Positions 35,493 through 45,756 of a DNA stretch of 64,000 nt are shown piece by piece (within the stretch, counting starts at the first letter, position 1; each line of letters starts with the position of its first letter). The notes beneath the pieces were generated by a model. That model saw only the letters and a list, made by a program, of their open reading frames with translations, did not search any database and was not told where the DNA came from. Position numbers and translations under genes: made by a program. Origin of the DNA: an uncultured Parabacteroides sp. (GTDB lineage: Bacteria > Bacteroidota > Bacteroidia > Bacteroidales > Tannerellaceae); contig CASFNG010000003.1 of assembly GCA_949296075.1 (NCBI GenBank), positions 239,419 to 303,418 of the forward strand, written 5' to 3'.

Positions 35493-38400
35493 TCATAGCA
35501 CCGTAACCTTACGCCCTTCCGTATTCGCCCGTATGCGTTGGTCGTACATGGCCTCACAGTTGATCGGCGGTTGGTAGAAACGTCCCTTGTAGACGGCGCA
35601 AAGATCGATCTTTACCGTAATCTCTCGCCCAGCCGGTAGCCTATCCATGTAGCTATATACCCGGTCATCCCGCCTATCCTGATAATTCACGCCGGCCACT
35701 AAGCTGTCTTTCACTGTATTTTCCAAGAAGCGGGTATTCAAGATTTCCCAACCTGCCGGGAAAATCTCGGACAATACCAAGTTGGTATATCCGCGAGAAG
35801 AGGGATTCCGCACGGTTACCACCGCTGAGAAGTTCGTGCCCTGCTCCAAACGGGTAACATCGATCGGACGCCCATTCATATCCGTGTAACGAACCGCCAA
35901 GGATATTCCATTCGAATAGGCTTGTTCCTCACCTTGGATGGGAGTACCCTCGCCTATTACCCGTGCGAATAGCGTTGACGTTCCTGAATTCCTCAACCGC
36001 AGCCTCATCTCCTTCTCAGCGTTGACCGACAAAGTCTCCGCCCAAATCTGCTTATCGGTACGCACCTGCCCCGCCTGGTTTCCGCATGCGTACGAGAAAT
36101 CCATAGAGCCTCCCGATCCGTACTTCGTAATGTAATCAGAGAAGGCGACCAAGGCGAAAGCGACAGACTGGGTACTCAGCCATTCGTCTGAGGCAAGGCG
36201 TGCGGATATTTCCTCAGCCAAAGGATAGGCCTCTCCTCCTTCATCCAACAGACAGCGCACCAGTAACTGGATCGCCTTATCCCGGAGATCGCTGCCAAAC
36301 GTCATATCATACTCCGTATATCCGGATGTCACCTCGGAAGTCTGGCGTATCAGTTCCTTGGCGACCTCAACCCTACCGGCCAACGCATAGGCGGAAGCCA
36401 GCAGCCAACGGCTTATGGGAGCCAAATCGCCTACTTCCTTCAGCCGGTTCATCGCTCCGATCTCTGAGGTACGAGCCAACGCCAGCACATATAACCGGTA
36501 GGCTTGCGTCTGTTCCTCCGATCTCTTGGAATAAGAGGCTACCGGTTTCCAATTCCGGGCGGCACGACGCAAATAACTCAAGGCGCTCTGCCGCATAGCC
36601 TCGGGGACTAAATAGCCCTTCTCTCCCGCTTTCAGCAGGAAGTGTGTCGCATAGGCCGTAGCCCAGCCTTGCGTATCAGAGCTCCCCGGCCAATAAGCGA
36701 AAGATCCCTCCACCGTCTGGTATGAACGCAACCGATGGATCACCTCTTTCACGCCGACTTCCGCGGTTTCCGACTCATCAGATTCCAAATTAGCGAATGA
36801 GGATAAAGATAATAGCGGGAATCCTTTTGATACGCATTGCTCCAAGCAACCATGAGGATAAGCGGATAAATAGGATAAACGTGCGGAAAGATTCAGAGGC
36901 GTCGTACGTGAAGCCTCCAAAGTCAGCCGGTTCGTGCCGGAAGCTCCGGGTAAGGATATAGAGCCTTCCCACGATTTCCCCGGCTCTATGGTAATTGGTG
37001 TCACTTTCATTTGCGGACGGGCAGTCGTACGGATCTCCAGTTCCGTATCATAGACCGAACGATCTCCCTTCCCGATGGCGGTGATTGTCACTTTGCCGAC
37101 ACCCGGATGCCCTTTTACCCGGATACGGAAAGAGGTTTGCTGATCGCCTTTACGCTCAAAATACAGTGTCTTTGAGGATTCTCCGACAACTTCCATATTC
37201 AAGCCGCAAGCTACCGATACTTTCACGGAGCCGACTCCATCCTCTGTCGCGAAAACCGTAGCCGGAACCTCCATCTCTTCGCCTACGCCAATTACCCGGG
37301 GTAATGTCCCCAGCAGCATGACCGGCTTACGTACCAATACGCTTTTATCCGCGCATCCATAAGCCTCTCCGTCACCGGCTACCACCATCACCCGCACACG
37401 CCCCGTATAATTAGGCATCTGATAAGTATGACGGGCTGTTTCGCCTCTTTTCAAGACAAAAGGTCCCTCAAAACGGACAACCGGCTTGAAGCGGTTAGCG
37501 ATCGCCTTAGGGCCTTTATCCAAGGCATCATCCCCACCAATGCTGAATAACTGCTCGATACGTCCACCGTAAGCGCCCACCACCAAATTATACAGATCCC
37601 AAGTATTCACGCCTAAAGCCTCACGAGCGTTGAACACGCTCCAAGGATCCGGAGTAGCAAAACGGGTCAGATCCAGCAAGCCCTCATCCACGATCGCCAA
37701 CGTATAAGCCATCTCTTTCCCGTTCTTCTCGGAAACAGACAAAGTATAAGGGTGCTCCGGCTTGATCTCCCGCGGTACCTGTATCACTGGAGAGAGATGA
37801 CTTTCCGGGGAATTCACCGTAAACGGAACTACCCCATAGAGCCGGATCGGCAAATCATTCCCCGTAACGCCATGTGGCTGCAACAAGATAACACGTACAT
37901 AGGCGTTCGGACGCATCTCTTCCGTCACCTCCAATCTCACGGTCGTCTGCCTTTCCTCGCAGGAATGCTCCTCCAAGGAAAGGACCCGTGTACCATTCTC
38001 TACACTGATAATCGCACGGCTACCTTTAGAGGAAGGGAAAGTGACTATCATCCGCTCACCAGGAGCGTAACTCTCCTTGTCTATCTTGAAACGAAGCTGA
38101 GTAGCCGATTCACTGCCATTCGCATCGCGCCTGCCTTCCATCGAAGGCCAATCGAAATAGCTCATCAATCCGGTAGAATGGCCTCCATCCTTGTCCTTCA
38201 CGGAGATGAAATAGGTTCCCCATTCCTTATCCGGGAATTCCAGCCGGAACGAGCCTTTCCCCTTGTTATCAGTACGCAAGGTAAACCTTTTTATCGGTTT
38301 ATTATACGAATCCGAGATGTAATTCGCGAGCCCATTCTCGTTCGAATCCCACCACCAATGCCAAGCCACCTTATAAACCTTGACTTCCAGCTCCGTATCC

Positions 38401-41045
38401 GCCACGCCTTGCCCTAAATAATCCACGGAGGCCACCTCATAAGTGTAGCTACGTCCGGTGTCCAGTCGTTCTCCCTCTTTTTGGGGAGGACGGATCCCGA
38501 CATACCGGCGATAGGGTGAATAGATGACCCTATCGGCATCTATACTGAAATTTCCCGACTCCTCATAAACCTTGGTCACGAGGTTAGCCAACAACATCCC
38601 CGGAGCGGTGCCTCCCAACTCAAGGCGAGCTTGTATCCGGGCGTTCCCCTCCCCGTCCGTGGTTCCTGATAGCAATTTGCTCTCTTCCGTACGGAACTGC
38701 CGAGACGGATCCTCGAAACAGAAACTTTCGTATCCCTTGAATGAGGTTGGCGTAGAGATAAATGTCCCCTGTATGTCATATTTCATATTACGGGCCAAAG
38801 CTCCCTGCAACCATTCCACGTGCAGACGGGCGTCGATCGGTTCTCCCCGCGACAAGATCTGACGTGGCATCGTCAAGTCGATCTTCAGGCGATTCGGCTT
38901 GATCGACTCGATACGTATCCGCTTCGAGAATGATACCCCACCAACATGAGCCTTGATATTCCATGCACCAGTCGGCGAATCCGGATCCGTGGGGAAATCG
39001 AACGCATAAAGCCCCATCTTCCCCCGCGTCTGCGTCTGCCGGGCATACAACTGTCCTAACGGGTTATACAATTCCATCACGACCGGATGATCTTTCGGCA
39101 GTTGCTTCAGTTTATCATTCAGCATGAAGCCGATATGTAAGGTATCGCCCGGGCGCCACACACCTCGTTCACCATAGATGAACCCCTTGATCCCCCTTTG
39201 GACAACCTCCCCCGACACGTCAAACGTGCTCAGCGAAAGGGCGGAACCATTATCCACCCGGAGATATGACCGCTGCTTCCCCCGCGAGGCGATCAGGTAG
39301 AAAGCCTTACCCGAAGAAAGATCTAACGCCGCCCGGCCCTCCTCATCCGTCGTCGCGGAGGTCAAGAGTTGGCGCTGATAGTTGTACGCATTCACGGTAA
39401 CGCCCTTTTCCGGCCTCGTATCCAGCAGGTCATGAGCCAATACGGTCATCCTGTTATCCTGCCCCATGAAAGCGATAAGCCCGATATGGGTAGCCATCAC
39501 GTTCTTCCCCACTACCTTGTTATAATAATAACTTTCCGAGCAAGGGTCATCACGCTTCTGCCAATTATAATCAGACCAGTCGTACTGCCGGTAATAATAA
39601 TATCCGCCTTCATCGAAACGGGCTGCCTCCTCCTTGAAACGAGCCTCGTCCATCGCCAAGATGCGCTCTTTCGGGATCACCTCCACGGAATCAGTCCCGC
39701 ATGGATAAGCCGACAACTGACGGTCAAACGAGAGCTCCAGCCGATAGATCGCGCCCGGCTCCGGCTCGATCAATCTCCTCAAGTCGATCGCGAAAGTATT
39801 CCATCTCGACAGATCCACTCCTTCCTCATCCAAGAAGATAGTCTGGCGGGCTACCAAACGCCCTACTCGCATCAAGTCCATATTCTCGTCTAATTGGTTC
39901 GTTTGGAGGAACTGCCCTATATTCTGCTCCAGTATCTTGATCACGCTCACCGTGACCCCTCGCAAATAAACCGATTGGAAGGGAACGGACAACTGGTCGG
40001 AGCCTGGTATAATCACTCCCTTCCCGATGAAGCGGACATCCGGTTTTAGCTCACCGGCCTCCACTTGGCGTATGACCGCTTTCCCCAAGGCCAAGCCCTC
40101 TCTCGAACGGATTCCTTGAGTCAGATGAACCTGCATAGTCTCTTTTCGTAGAGACGCCTCATCCGGGTACAAACGCAATTTGTTCCCTTCCACATGAAAA
40201 GTCTCGGAAGAGTTGCCCTCAATGAAAGCCAATCCCCTCAAGTCCTGCCCGGGATCCAGCGCCTTCGTGAAAGTAATCTCCACATAACGCTCCGGATCAG
40301 ACACGTATGATACGTCATACACCGAGAAATCATGCTGGCCGGGTATACGAGCCCGCGCTAATACCCGCTCTTCTACGCCCCATTTATTCCGCTGGACCGA
40401 GAGCGAGAGCGTACGCTCTCCTTCCGCCCCGGCGGGAAGAGCCGACAAAGTGACCTCATGTTTTTTACCATCCGCCCCATGTTTCCAGATTATCTTCCCG
40501 GGGTTTTCGGAAAAACTCGTCAAAGCCTCTACAGTCTCCGGAGATTCCTTGTCGGGCGTGAAAAGGGCAAAAGTCAAATCATACCCGTTCTCATTTTTCG
40601 CGTTCAGGTCGAACGACGCGAGATACCCTCTTATATCTAATGGCAAAGTAGAGAAACCGAAGGAAAACTTCTGATCCTCTTCCTCACCCTCGAACCAGCC
40701 GGAGAGATCCGCCGTCACCTTATAAGAAGTATTGCGCTCAAAGTTCTTCCCGGGTTTAAAGACTAATGTCCGGGCATCCTGAAAATGCCACTGCCCCGCT
40801 ACCTTGGGCTGGATACGTATCCGATCCTTTAATCGGCCCGCATCCTGCCGCCCGGATGGGACATCTTGGTTAAGCACCAAATAAACAGATGAGTAACGAG
40901 AGATATTTCCCGTGGTAAACGCTTCTATATAGGGATTATAAGGTGGCAAATCCTGATCCTTGGGAGCAGACTTCCCGCAACTTGCCAAAAATATCCATAG
41001 AGATAAAACAAGCGTCAAGTTGACCAATCGTATCATACGCGACAA
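35493..41045 (-). CDS. bacterial alpha-2-macroglobulin-like lipoprotein
   Basis: An 1850-residue lipoprotein (lipobox LASC, Cys23). It has repeated macroglobulin-type beta domains and a thioester motif CLEQ (Cys1400, Glu1402, Gln1403) in YPHGCLEQC, followed by an alpha/alpha-barrel-like segment (LRSYQTVEGSFAYWPGS) typical of the thioester domain. These proteins trap proteases by covalent attachment. Bacterial A2M genes are usually paired with pbpC, and here pbpC is divergent. The role is thought to be envelope protection when peptidoglycan or the outer membrane is breached. Length is normal for the large family. A -7-like box at 41066-41073 lies just upstream. Confidence 0.9.
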   Translation of the reverse strand: MSRMIRLVNLTLVLSLWIFLASCGKSAPKDQDLPPYNPYIEAFTTGNISRYSSVYLVLNQDVPSGRQDAGRLKDRIRIQPKVAGQWHFQDARTLVFKPGKNFERNTSYKVTADLSGWFEGEEEDQKFSFGFSTLPLDIRGYLASFDLNAKNENGYDLTFALFTPDKESPETVEALTSFSENPGKIIWKHGADGKKHEVTLSALPAGAEGERTLSLSVQRNKWGVEERVLARARIPGQHDFSVYDVSYVSDPERYVEITFTKALDPGQDLRGLAFIEGNSSETFHVEGNKLRLYPDEASLRKETMQVHLTQGIRSREGLALGKAVIRQVEAGELKPDVRFIGKGVIIPGSDQLSVPFQSVYLRGVTVSVIKILEQNIGQFLQTNQLDENMDLMRVGRLVARQTIFLDEEGVDLSRWNTFAIDLRRLIEPEPGAIYRLELSFDRQLSAYPCGTDSVEVIPKERILAMDEARFKEEAARFDEGGYYYYRQYDWSDYNWQKRDDPCSESYYYNKVVGKNVMATHIGLIAFMGQDNRMTVLAHDLLDTRPEKGVTVNAYNYQRQLLTSATTDEEGRAALDLSSGKAFYLIASRGKQRSYLRVDNGSALSLSTFDVSGEVVQRGIKGFIYGERGVWRPGDTLHIGFMLNDKLKQLPKDHPVVMELYNPLGQLYARQTQTRGKMGLYAFDFPTDPDSPTGAWNIKAHVGGVSFSKRIRIESIKPNRLKIDLTMPRQILSRGEPIDARLHVEWLQGALARNMKYDIQGTFISTPTSFKGYESFCFEDPSRQFRTEESKLLSGTTDGEGNARIQARLELGGTAPGMLLANLVTKVYEESGNFSIDADRVIYSPYRRYVGIRPPQKEGERLDTGRSYTYEVASVDYLGQGVADTELEVKVYKVAWHWWWDSNENGLANYISDSYNKPIKRFTLRTDNKGKGSFRLEFPDKEWGTYFISVKDKDGGHSTGLMSYFDWPSMEGRRDANGSESATQLRFKIDKESYAPGERMIVTFPSSKGSRAIISVENGTRVLSLEEHSCEERQTTVRLEVTEEMRPNAYVRVILLQPHGVTGNDLPIRLYGVVPFTVNSPESHLSPVIQVPREIKPEHPYTLSVSEKNGKEMAYTLAIVDEGLLDLTRFATPDPWSVFNAREALGVNTWDLYNLVVGAYGGRIEQLFSIGGDDALDKGPKAIANRFKPVVRFEGPFVLKRGETARHTYQMPNYTGRVRVMVVAGDGEAYGCADKSVLVRKPVMLLGTLPRVIGVGEEMEVPATVFATEDGVGSVKVSVACGLNMEVVGESSKTLYFERKGDQQTSFRIRVKGHPGVGKVTITAIGKGDRSVYDTELEIRTTARPQMKVTPITIEPGKSWEGSISLPGASGTNRLTLEASRTTPLNLSARLSYLSAYPHGCLEQCVSKGFPLLSLSSFANLESDESETAEVGVKEVIHRLRSYQTVEGSFAYWPGSSDTQGWATAYATHFLLKAGEKGYLVPEAMRQSALSYLRRAARNWKPVASYSKRSEEQTQAYRLYVLALARTSEIGAMNRLKEVGDLAPISRWLLASAYALAGRVEVAKELIRQTSEVTSGYTEYDMTFGSDLRDKAIQLLVRCLLDEGGEAYPLAEEISARLASDEWLSTQSVAFALVAFSDYITKYGSGGSMDFSYACGNQAGQVRTDKQIWAETLSVNAEKEMRLRLRNSGTSTLFARVIGEGTPIQGEEQAYSNGISLAVRYTDMNGRPIDVTRLEQGTNFSAVVTVRNPSSRGYTNLVLSEIFPAGWEILNTRFLENTVKDSLVAGVNYQDRRDDRVYSYMDRLPAGREITVKIDLCAVYKGRFYQPPINCEAMYDQRIRANTEGRKVTVL

Positions 41046-41065
41046 TATTTAACCATGTTCTTACG

Positions 41066-41073
41066 CAAATGTA
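41066..41073 (-). promoter_or_regulatory. candidate -7 box of the A2M gene
   Basis: TACATTTG on the minus strand fits TAnnTTTG and lies 21 bases before the start codon. The -33 region holds only TTTCGG, so support is partial. On the opposite strand pbpC has TATCTTCG (41191-41198), one mismatch from the box. Confidence 0.5.
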
Positions 41074-41229
41074 TGGATAATACAGCGATAATCCGAAATT
41101 CCGGTCAGTTATTTGAGAACTGGTACCCGGTTGGAAACTCAAGGCAGGCATATATCGAGCTCATATAGCGATCGCTCACGAAAAAAGCCGTATCTTCGCT
41201 GCTATAAGCAACCAGGTCGCCAAGTCAGC

Positions 41230-43599
41230 ATGAAGATCGATCGTAAAATATCCACGGTTCTCCTTAGCCTTTTCATTGGCTTGTCCGCCTCGTGGCTCTT
41301 CCTGTTTTTTCGCGTACCACGTCCGTTGTTCAGCAGTCCTTGCTCTACCTTATTATATTCCGCGGAAGGGGATTTGCTTGGCGCACGTATCGCCCCGGAC
41401 GGGCAATGGCGTTTTCCCGCGGGGAATGCCATACCCGAGAAATTCGAGACTTGCCTGCTTACCTATGAGGATAAACGTTTCTTTTATCATCCGGGGGTCG
41501 ATCCTGTCGCCTTTCTCCGGGCGATCTGGAAAAATGCACGGTCGGGGAAGATCGTAAGTGGGGGAAGTACATTGACTATGCAGCTCGCCCGTATCGCCCG
41601 AGGAAACCAGGAACGGACGATCCGGGAAAAATTGATCGAGATCTGCTGGGCATTTTTTCTGGAAAGTATTTATAGCAAACATGAATTGTTGAACTTATAT
41701 GCCTCACACGCCCCCTTCGGAGGGAACGTCGTCGGGGTAGAAACCGCCGCTTGGCGCTATTTCGGACGGGCAGCATCCGAGCTTTCGTGGGCGGAATCTG
41801 CCACATTAGCCGTACTTCCAAACTCACCGGCCCTCATCCATCCCGGCCGCAACAGGAAAAGGCTCCAAGAGAAACGGGATAAGCTCTTGGCTACCCTTCT
41901 CGCCAACGGTGCCATCGACACAACAGATTATGAACTCGCATGTTTAGAACCGCTTCCGGAAGCTCCTCTTCCCCTCCCGAATGACGCACCTCATTTACTG
42001 GAACGATTAGGCATGGAACGGCTGGGAGAACGGATACAGACCTCCATCCATCACTCTTTCCAACGGCAAATACAGGCTATCGTAAACCGATATGCCCAAG
42101 TTTACCGCTCAAATCATATCTATAACTTAGCCGCTATCGTAGCGGACGTGGAGAGTGGGGAGGTATTGGCTTACGTAGGGAATGAGACCTATTCCTCGGA
42201 TCCACGCCAAGGCAACCAAGTGGATCTGATCACCGCTCCCCGTAGTACAGGCAGTATCTTGAAACCTTTCTTGTATGCGGGGATGCTTCACAACGGTTTA
42301 CTGCTGCCATCTATGCTTGTACCAGACGTACCACTAAACATAAATGGCTTCTCTCCTCAAAATTACGACAAGGCGTTCCGCGGGGCTGTCCCGGCTCATA
42401 TAGCGATCGAACGCTCCTTGAACGTTCCGCTCGTGCGCATGCTTTCACAATATAATACAGGGCGTTTGATGACTTTGCTAAAATCATTAGGGATGACTAC
42501 CTTACATTTTTCAGAGGAGCACTATGGAGCGTCCTTGATCTTAGGTGGAGCCGAAGGTACGTTATGGGATCTCTCCGGAATGTATGCCTCCATATCCCGA
42601 GTGCTGAAACACTACCATCGGTACAACGGGCGATACAATCCCAACGACATCCATCCGTTGACTCCATACCCTGCCAAGGAAGAATCTCCCATACTACACC
42701 TCACGGACAACCGACTATCTGATACACCTCTCTTGTCGTGTGCCGCGATCTGGTATACACTTGAGGCAATGTCAGCGGTTAACCGACCGGAAGAAGAAGC
42801 TGACTGGCAACAGTTTGAATCCATGAAACGAATCGCTTGGAAAACAGGAACGAGCTATGGCGGACGGGATGCCTGGGCCATTGGTGTCACTCCTCGCTAT
42901 GTCGTAGGAGTATGGGCCGGCAACGCATCCGGAGAGGGGCGTCCCGGACTGACAGGCGTAGGGTATGCCGCTCCCGTTCTTTTCGAAATCTTCTCCTTAT
43001 TGCCGAATAGTGAATGGTTCGACCAGCCGTGGGATGAGCTAATGCCTTTGCCCATATGTCGCCAAAGCGGGTATAAAGCCTCTCCTTATTGCGAGCAGGT
43101 CGACACCTTATATATGCCTTTACCAGGAAACAACACAGATGTATGTCCCTATCATAAACTCATACATTTATCAGCAGACGGACAATTCCGGGTAAATAGT
43201 TCCTGTGAGTCGATAGACAAGATGATCAGCCGTTCCTGGTTTGTACTACCTCCTGCGCAAGAATACTACTATCGGAATTACCATATCGACTACACTCCTC
43301 TTCCCCCGATAAAGCCCGGCTGCGGACAAGACCTTAACCAACAGATTGATTTGATCTATCCTGAGCACAAAGCGATCCTCTATCTGCCCAAAGGCTTCTC
43401 CGGGAAGTCAGAAAGGTTCATATTCAAGGCAGCCCACGCACGCCGCGATGCCATCCTTTATTGGCACTTAGATGAAATTTATTTAGGGGAAACTTATGAA
43501 ACCCACCAAATAAGCTGCCAAGTCGCATCGGGAAAGCATATCCTCACCTTGATCGATGACGAGGGGAATCAAAAAAAGATTCAATTTTATGTCAAATAA
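41230..43599 (+). CDS. pbpC: penicillin-binding protein 1C
   Basis: A 789-residue bifunctional peptidoglycan synthase. After a short cytoplasmic tail and membrane helix comes a GT51 glycosyltransferase (EDKRFFYHPGVDPVAFLRAI, then GGSTLTMQLAR), then a transpeptidase with SxxK in STGSILKP, SLN in ERSLNVPLVRML and KTGTS in WKTGTSYGGRDAW. A C-terminal BiPBP_C-like domain follows. The start at 41230 (MKIDRKIS) puts the membrane helix near the N-terminus; the upstream in-frame ATG at 41113 adds 39 unlikely residues. Divergent pairing with the A2M gene is a conserved arrangement. It ends one base before nhaA on the other strand. Confidence 0.93.
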   Translation: MKIDRKISTVLLSLFIGLSASWLFLFFRVPRPLFSSPCSTLLYSAEGDLLGARIAPDGQWRFPAGNAIPEKFETCLLTYEDKRFFYHPGVDPVAFLRAIWKNARSGKIVSGGSTLTMQLARIARGNQERTIREKLIEICWAFFLESIYSKHELLNLYASHAPFGGNVVGVETAAWRYFGRAASELSWAESATLAVLPNSPALIHPGRNRKRLQEKRDKLLATLLANGAIDTTDYELACLEPLPEAPLPLPNDAPHLLERLGMERLGERIQTSIHHSFQRQIQAIVNRYAQVYRSNHIYNLAAIVADVESGEVLAYVGNETYSSDPRQGNQVDLITAPRSTGSILKPFLYAGMLHNGLLLPSMLVPDVPLNINGFSPQNYDKAFRGAVPAHIAIERSLNVPLVRMLSQYNTGRLMTLLKSLGMTTLHFSEEHYGASLILGGAEGTLWDLSGMYASISRVLKHYHRYNGRYNPNDIHPLTPYPAKEESPILHLTDNRLSDTPLLSCAAIWYTLEAMSAVNRPEEEADWQQFESMKRIAWKTGTSYGGRDAWAIGVTPRYVVGVWAGNASGEGRPGLTGVGYAAPVLFEIFSLLPNSEWFDQPWDELMPLPICRQSGYKASPYCEQVDTLYMPLPGNNTDVCPYHKLIHLSADGQFRVNSSCESIDKMISRSWFVLPPAQEYYYRNYHIDYTPLPPIKPGCGQDLNQQIDLIYPEHKAILYLPKGFSGKSERFIFKAAHARRDAILYWHLDEIYLGETYETHQISCQVASGKHILTLIDDEGNQKKIQFYVK

Positions 43600-43600
43600 C

Positions 43601-44965
43601 TCAATTGGGTTCTCCTTCCTTTGACTTAGGCAACACGAACCGCAAAACCATATACCCGCAAAGTCCGGATATAAACGATCCGAAGAACACACCTAATTTC
43701 GCCTGATTCAAGAGATCCGCTCCCGCAGGGGAAGTTGCGTCGAAAGAGAGATTGGCGATAAACAAAGCTACCGTAAACCCAATTCCACCCAACATGGACA
43801 CTCCCAACAGGTTCCGTTTGCTCATTCCTCTGGGCATAGCCGCCAGAGGCGTAGAGGCGAAAAGGTAAGAGAAGGCAAATATACCTAATGTCTTTCCAAT
43901 AAACAAACCTAAGAAGACTGCCAATGGCAAATGCGGCAACACCGACGGAGAAATATCGCCGAAAGTAACTCCCGCATTCACAAACGCAAACAAAGGCAAT
44001 ATCAGGTAATTGACCAATGGATGCAGCTTATCCGTGATGGCTTGCAACGGACTAATCGTCCGATTCGCCAAGGTATGGATATTATTCAACACCTGCACCT
44101 GCTTGGAGGTAAGTACTTCCGCTTTGCTCGATTGCTTTACCTCCGCATAATCCAACATCTCCAAATACTCGCTCATATCCGCCGTAAAATTGTCTAACTT
44201 GACAACCGGACGTGCCGGAACCGTAAAGGCCACCAATACCCCGGCGATCGTGGGATGGATCCCTGACTCCAAAAAGAGCAGCCATACGATAAATCCTCCA
44301 ATATAAAAGAACCACAAGCGATGGATACGGAACTTCCCCCCTACATATAACAGGGCCAAGATTCCTAACGACATCAATAAAGGATGGAAATCAATATGCC
44401 CGCTGTAAAAAAGAGCGATAATAATAATTCCGCCAATGTCATCCACAACCGCTAATGCCGTCAGGAAAATACGCATGCTTAGCGGCACCCGTTTACCCAA
44501 CAAGCCCAATACGGCCAAAGCGAACGCGATGTCGGTAGCCATAGGGATCGCCGCACCACTCACCTCCGGATGGGTATGGCAGACCAGCATATAGCATAAT
44601 ACCGGCACGATCATACCTCCACAAGCGGCGACAATGGGCAGTAAGGCTTTACGGACAGAGCTTAGCTCGCCAACCAAAACCTCCTGCTTGATCTCCAGCC
44701 CAATCATGAAGAAAAAGACCGCCATCAAGGCATCGTTCACGAATGCCAACATGGACATCGGTTCCCCATGATGGGAGAAAAAATTGAACTGCCCAGCTTT
44801 CAGGTCAATCGGGAAATCCAGCAACAGATGATACCGATCCGCTAAGGGAGAATTGGCCAGGATCATGGCGAGCACGGTCGCGGCAAACAATAAAAGACTG
44901 GCGTTCGGCTTCTGGATGGCGAAGCGACGCAATGGTTGAAGGATAACGTGAATCGTACGTTCCAT
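43601..44965 (-). CDS. nhaA: Na+/H+ antiporter NhaA
   Basis: A 454-residue inner-membrane antiporter with 12 hydrophobic segments. Family motifs are AIPMATDIAFALAVLGLLG (with the paired Asp of the ion site in VVDDIGGIIIIALFYS), FFFMIGLEIKQEVL, and GVTFGDI. It exports Na+ in exchange for two H+ and is activated at alkaline pH. A longer central loop (residues about 245-290) is an addition compared with E. coli NhaA. It is convergent with pbpC with 1 base between the stop codons. Its -7-like box is at 45060-45067. Confidence 0.95.
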   Translation of the reverse strand: MERTIHVILQPLRRFAIQKPNASLLLFAATVLAMILANSPLADRYHLLLDFPIDLKAGQFNFFSHHGEPMSMLAFVNDALMAVFFFMIGLEIKQEVLVGELSSVRKALLPIVAACGGMIVPVLCYMLVCHTHPEVSGAAIPMATDIAFALAVLGLLGKRVPLSMRIFLTALAVVDDIGGIIIIALFYSGHIDFHPLLMSLGILALLYVGGKFRIHRLWFFYIGGFIVWLLFLESGIHPTIAGVLVAFTVPARPVVKLDNFTADMSEYLEMLDYAEVKQSSKAEVLTSKQVQVLNNIHTLANRTISPLQAITDKLHPLVNYLILPLFAFVNAGVTFGDISPSVLPHLPLAVFLGLFIGKTLGIFAFSYLFASTPLAAMPRGMSKRNLLGVSMLGGIGFTVALFIANLSFDATSPAGADLLNQAKLGVFFGSFISGLCGYMVLRFVLPKSKEGEPN

Positions 44966-45059
44966 AACTATATACGTGTTTTCTGAGGATTAACGGCTTC
45001 AGCTTTTCCTTGCTTGGATTCAAGCGCTAAATCCGGGACCTGTTTTTCTACCTTGTCGA

Positions 45060-45067
45060 CAAAGATA
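45060..45067 (-). promoter_or_regulatory. candidate -7 box of nhaA
   Basis: TATCTTTG on the minus strand, a perfect TAnnTTTG, lies 94 bases before the nhaA start. The upstream region is very A/T-rich and shows no TTG at -33. Confidence 0.5.
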
Positions 45068-45150
45068 CTATTTTAAATTAAATTAAACCCTACTATTAAT
45101 ACGAAAATTTAACAGAGAGGGATTCTAACCTCCTTGCGGGAATAGCAAAT

Positions 45151-45172
45151 GGCCTATGCTTTCAGATAGGCC
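45151..45172 (-). terminator. weak hairpin at the end of the uvrA operon
   Basis: GGCCTA and TAGGCC flank a 10-base loop and overlap the stop codon of the YigZ-like gene. On the minus strand it is followed only by ATTTGC, so its role as terminator is uncertain. Confidence 0.35.
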
Positions 45173-45753
45173 GACTCGACCTTCAGCAGCCTGTTTCTCA
45201 ACCGTTCCGCCTCTCCTTTCCGGATACGTAATGTCATCTCGCAATCCATATCGAATCGCTGGGAGACAATCGTCGGCCCGTCTTCCTTCACGATACGCAT
45301 GATCCCGTTCAGATAAGGATACTCAAAGATCACCGTAATATCCTCGTCTACCGTGCGCTCCTCGATCTCCGCCGCGTCAAGCGCCTCAGCAGTGGCAGTA
45401 CGGTACGCCACGATCAAGCCGCTGGTGCCTAACTCTATCCCACCAAAGTAACGGATCACGATCACCAAGACATCCGTCAGTTCCCGTGAGTTGATCTGCC
45501 CTAAGATGGGCTTGCCGGCGGTAGAGGATGGCTCACCGTCATCGTTGGCACGAAACGTTTTCCGGTCCGCACCCAACATATAGGCCCAACAGACGTGGCG
45601 AGCATCATAATAACGTTTGCGGTATGCGTCCACCCGCTCCTTCACCTCCTCCACCGTGCGTACCGGAATAGCATACGAGATGAAGCGGCTTCGCTTCTCG
45701 CTATAATACCCCTCTGATAATTCCTTTATCGTCCTGTAACTGTCTTCCACCAT
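45154..45753 (-). CDS. YigZ/IMPACT family protein
   Basis: A 199-residue protein of the UPF0029/IMPACT family. The core is YYDARHVCWAYMLG, DDGEPSSTAGKPILGQI and VIVIRYFGGIELGTSGLIVAY, followed by a C-terminal ferredoxin-like domain (residues about 135-199). In eukaryotes the family regulates Gcn2; in bacteria the function is unclear, with suggestions of ribosome or RNA binding. It is the third gene after uvrA, 3 bases downstream of the small hypothetical gene, so it is in the same transcript. Confidence 0.9.
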   Translation of the reverse strand: MVEDSYRTIKELSEGYYSEKRSRFISYAIPVRTVEEVKERVDAYRKRYYDARHVCWAYMLGADRKTFRANDDGEPSSTAGKPILGQINSRELTDVLVIVIRYFGGIELGTSGLIVAYRTATAEALDAAEIEERTVDEDITVIFEYPYLNGIMRIVKEDGPTIVSQRFDMDCEMTLRIRKGEAERLRNRLLKVESAYLKA

Positions 45754-45756
45754 GAT

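Noticed and set aside
38000-41000. Plus-strand open frames antisense to the A2M and other long minus-strand genes
   Set aside because: They are rich in His, Arg and Pro, lack start contexts and mirror the codon bias of the real gene on the other strand.
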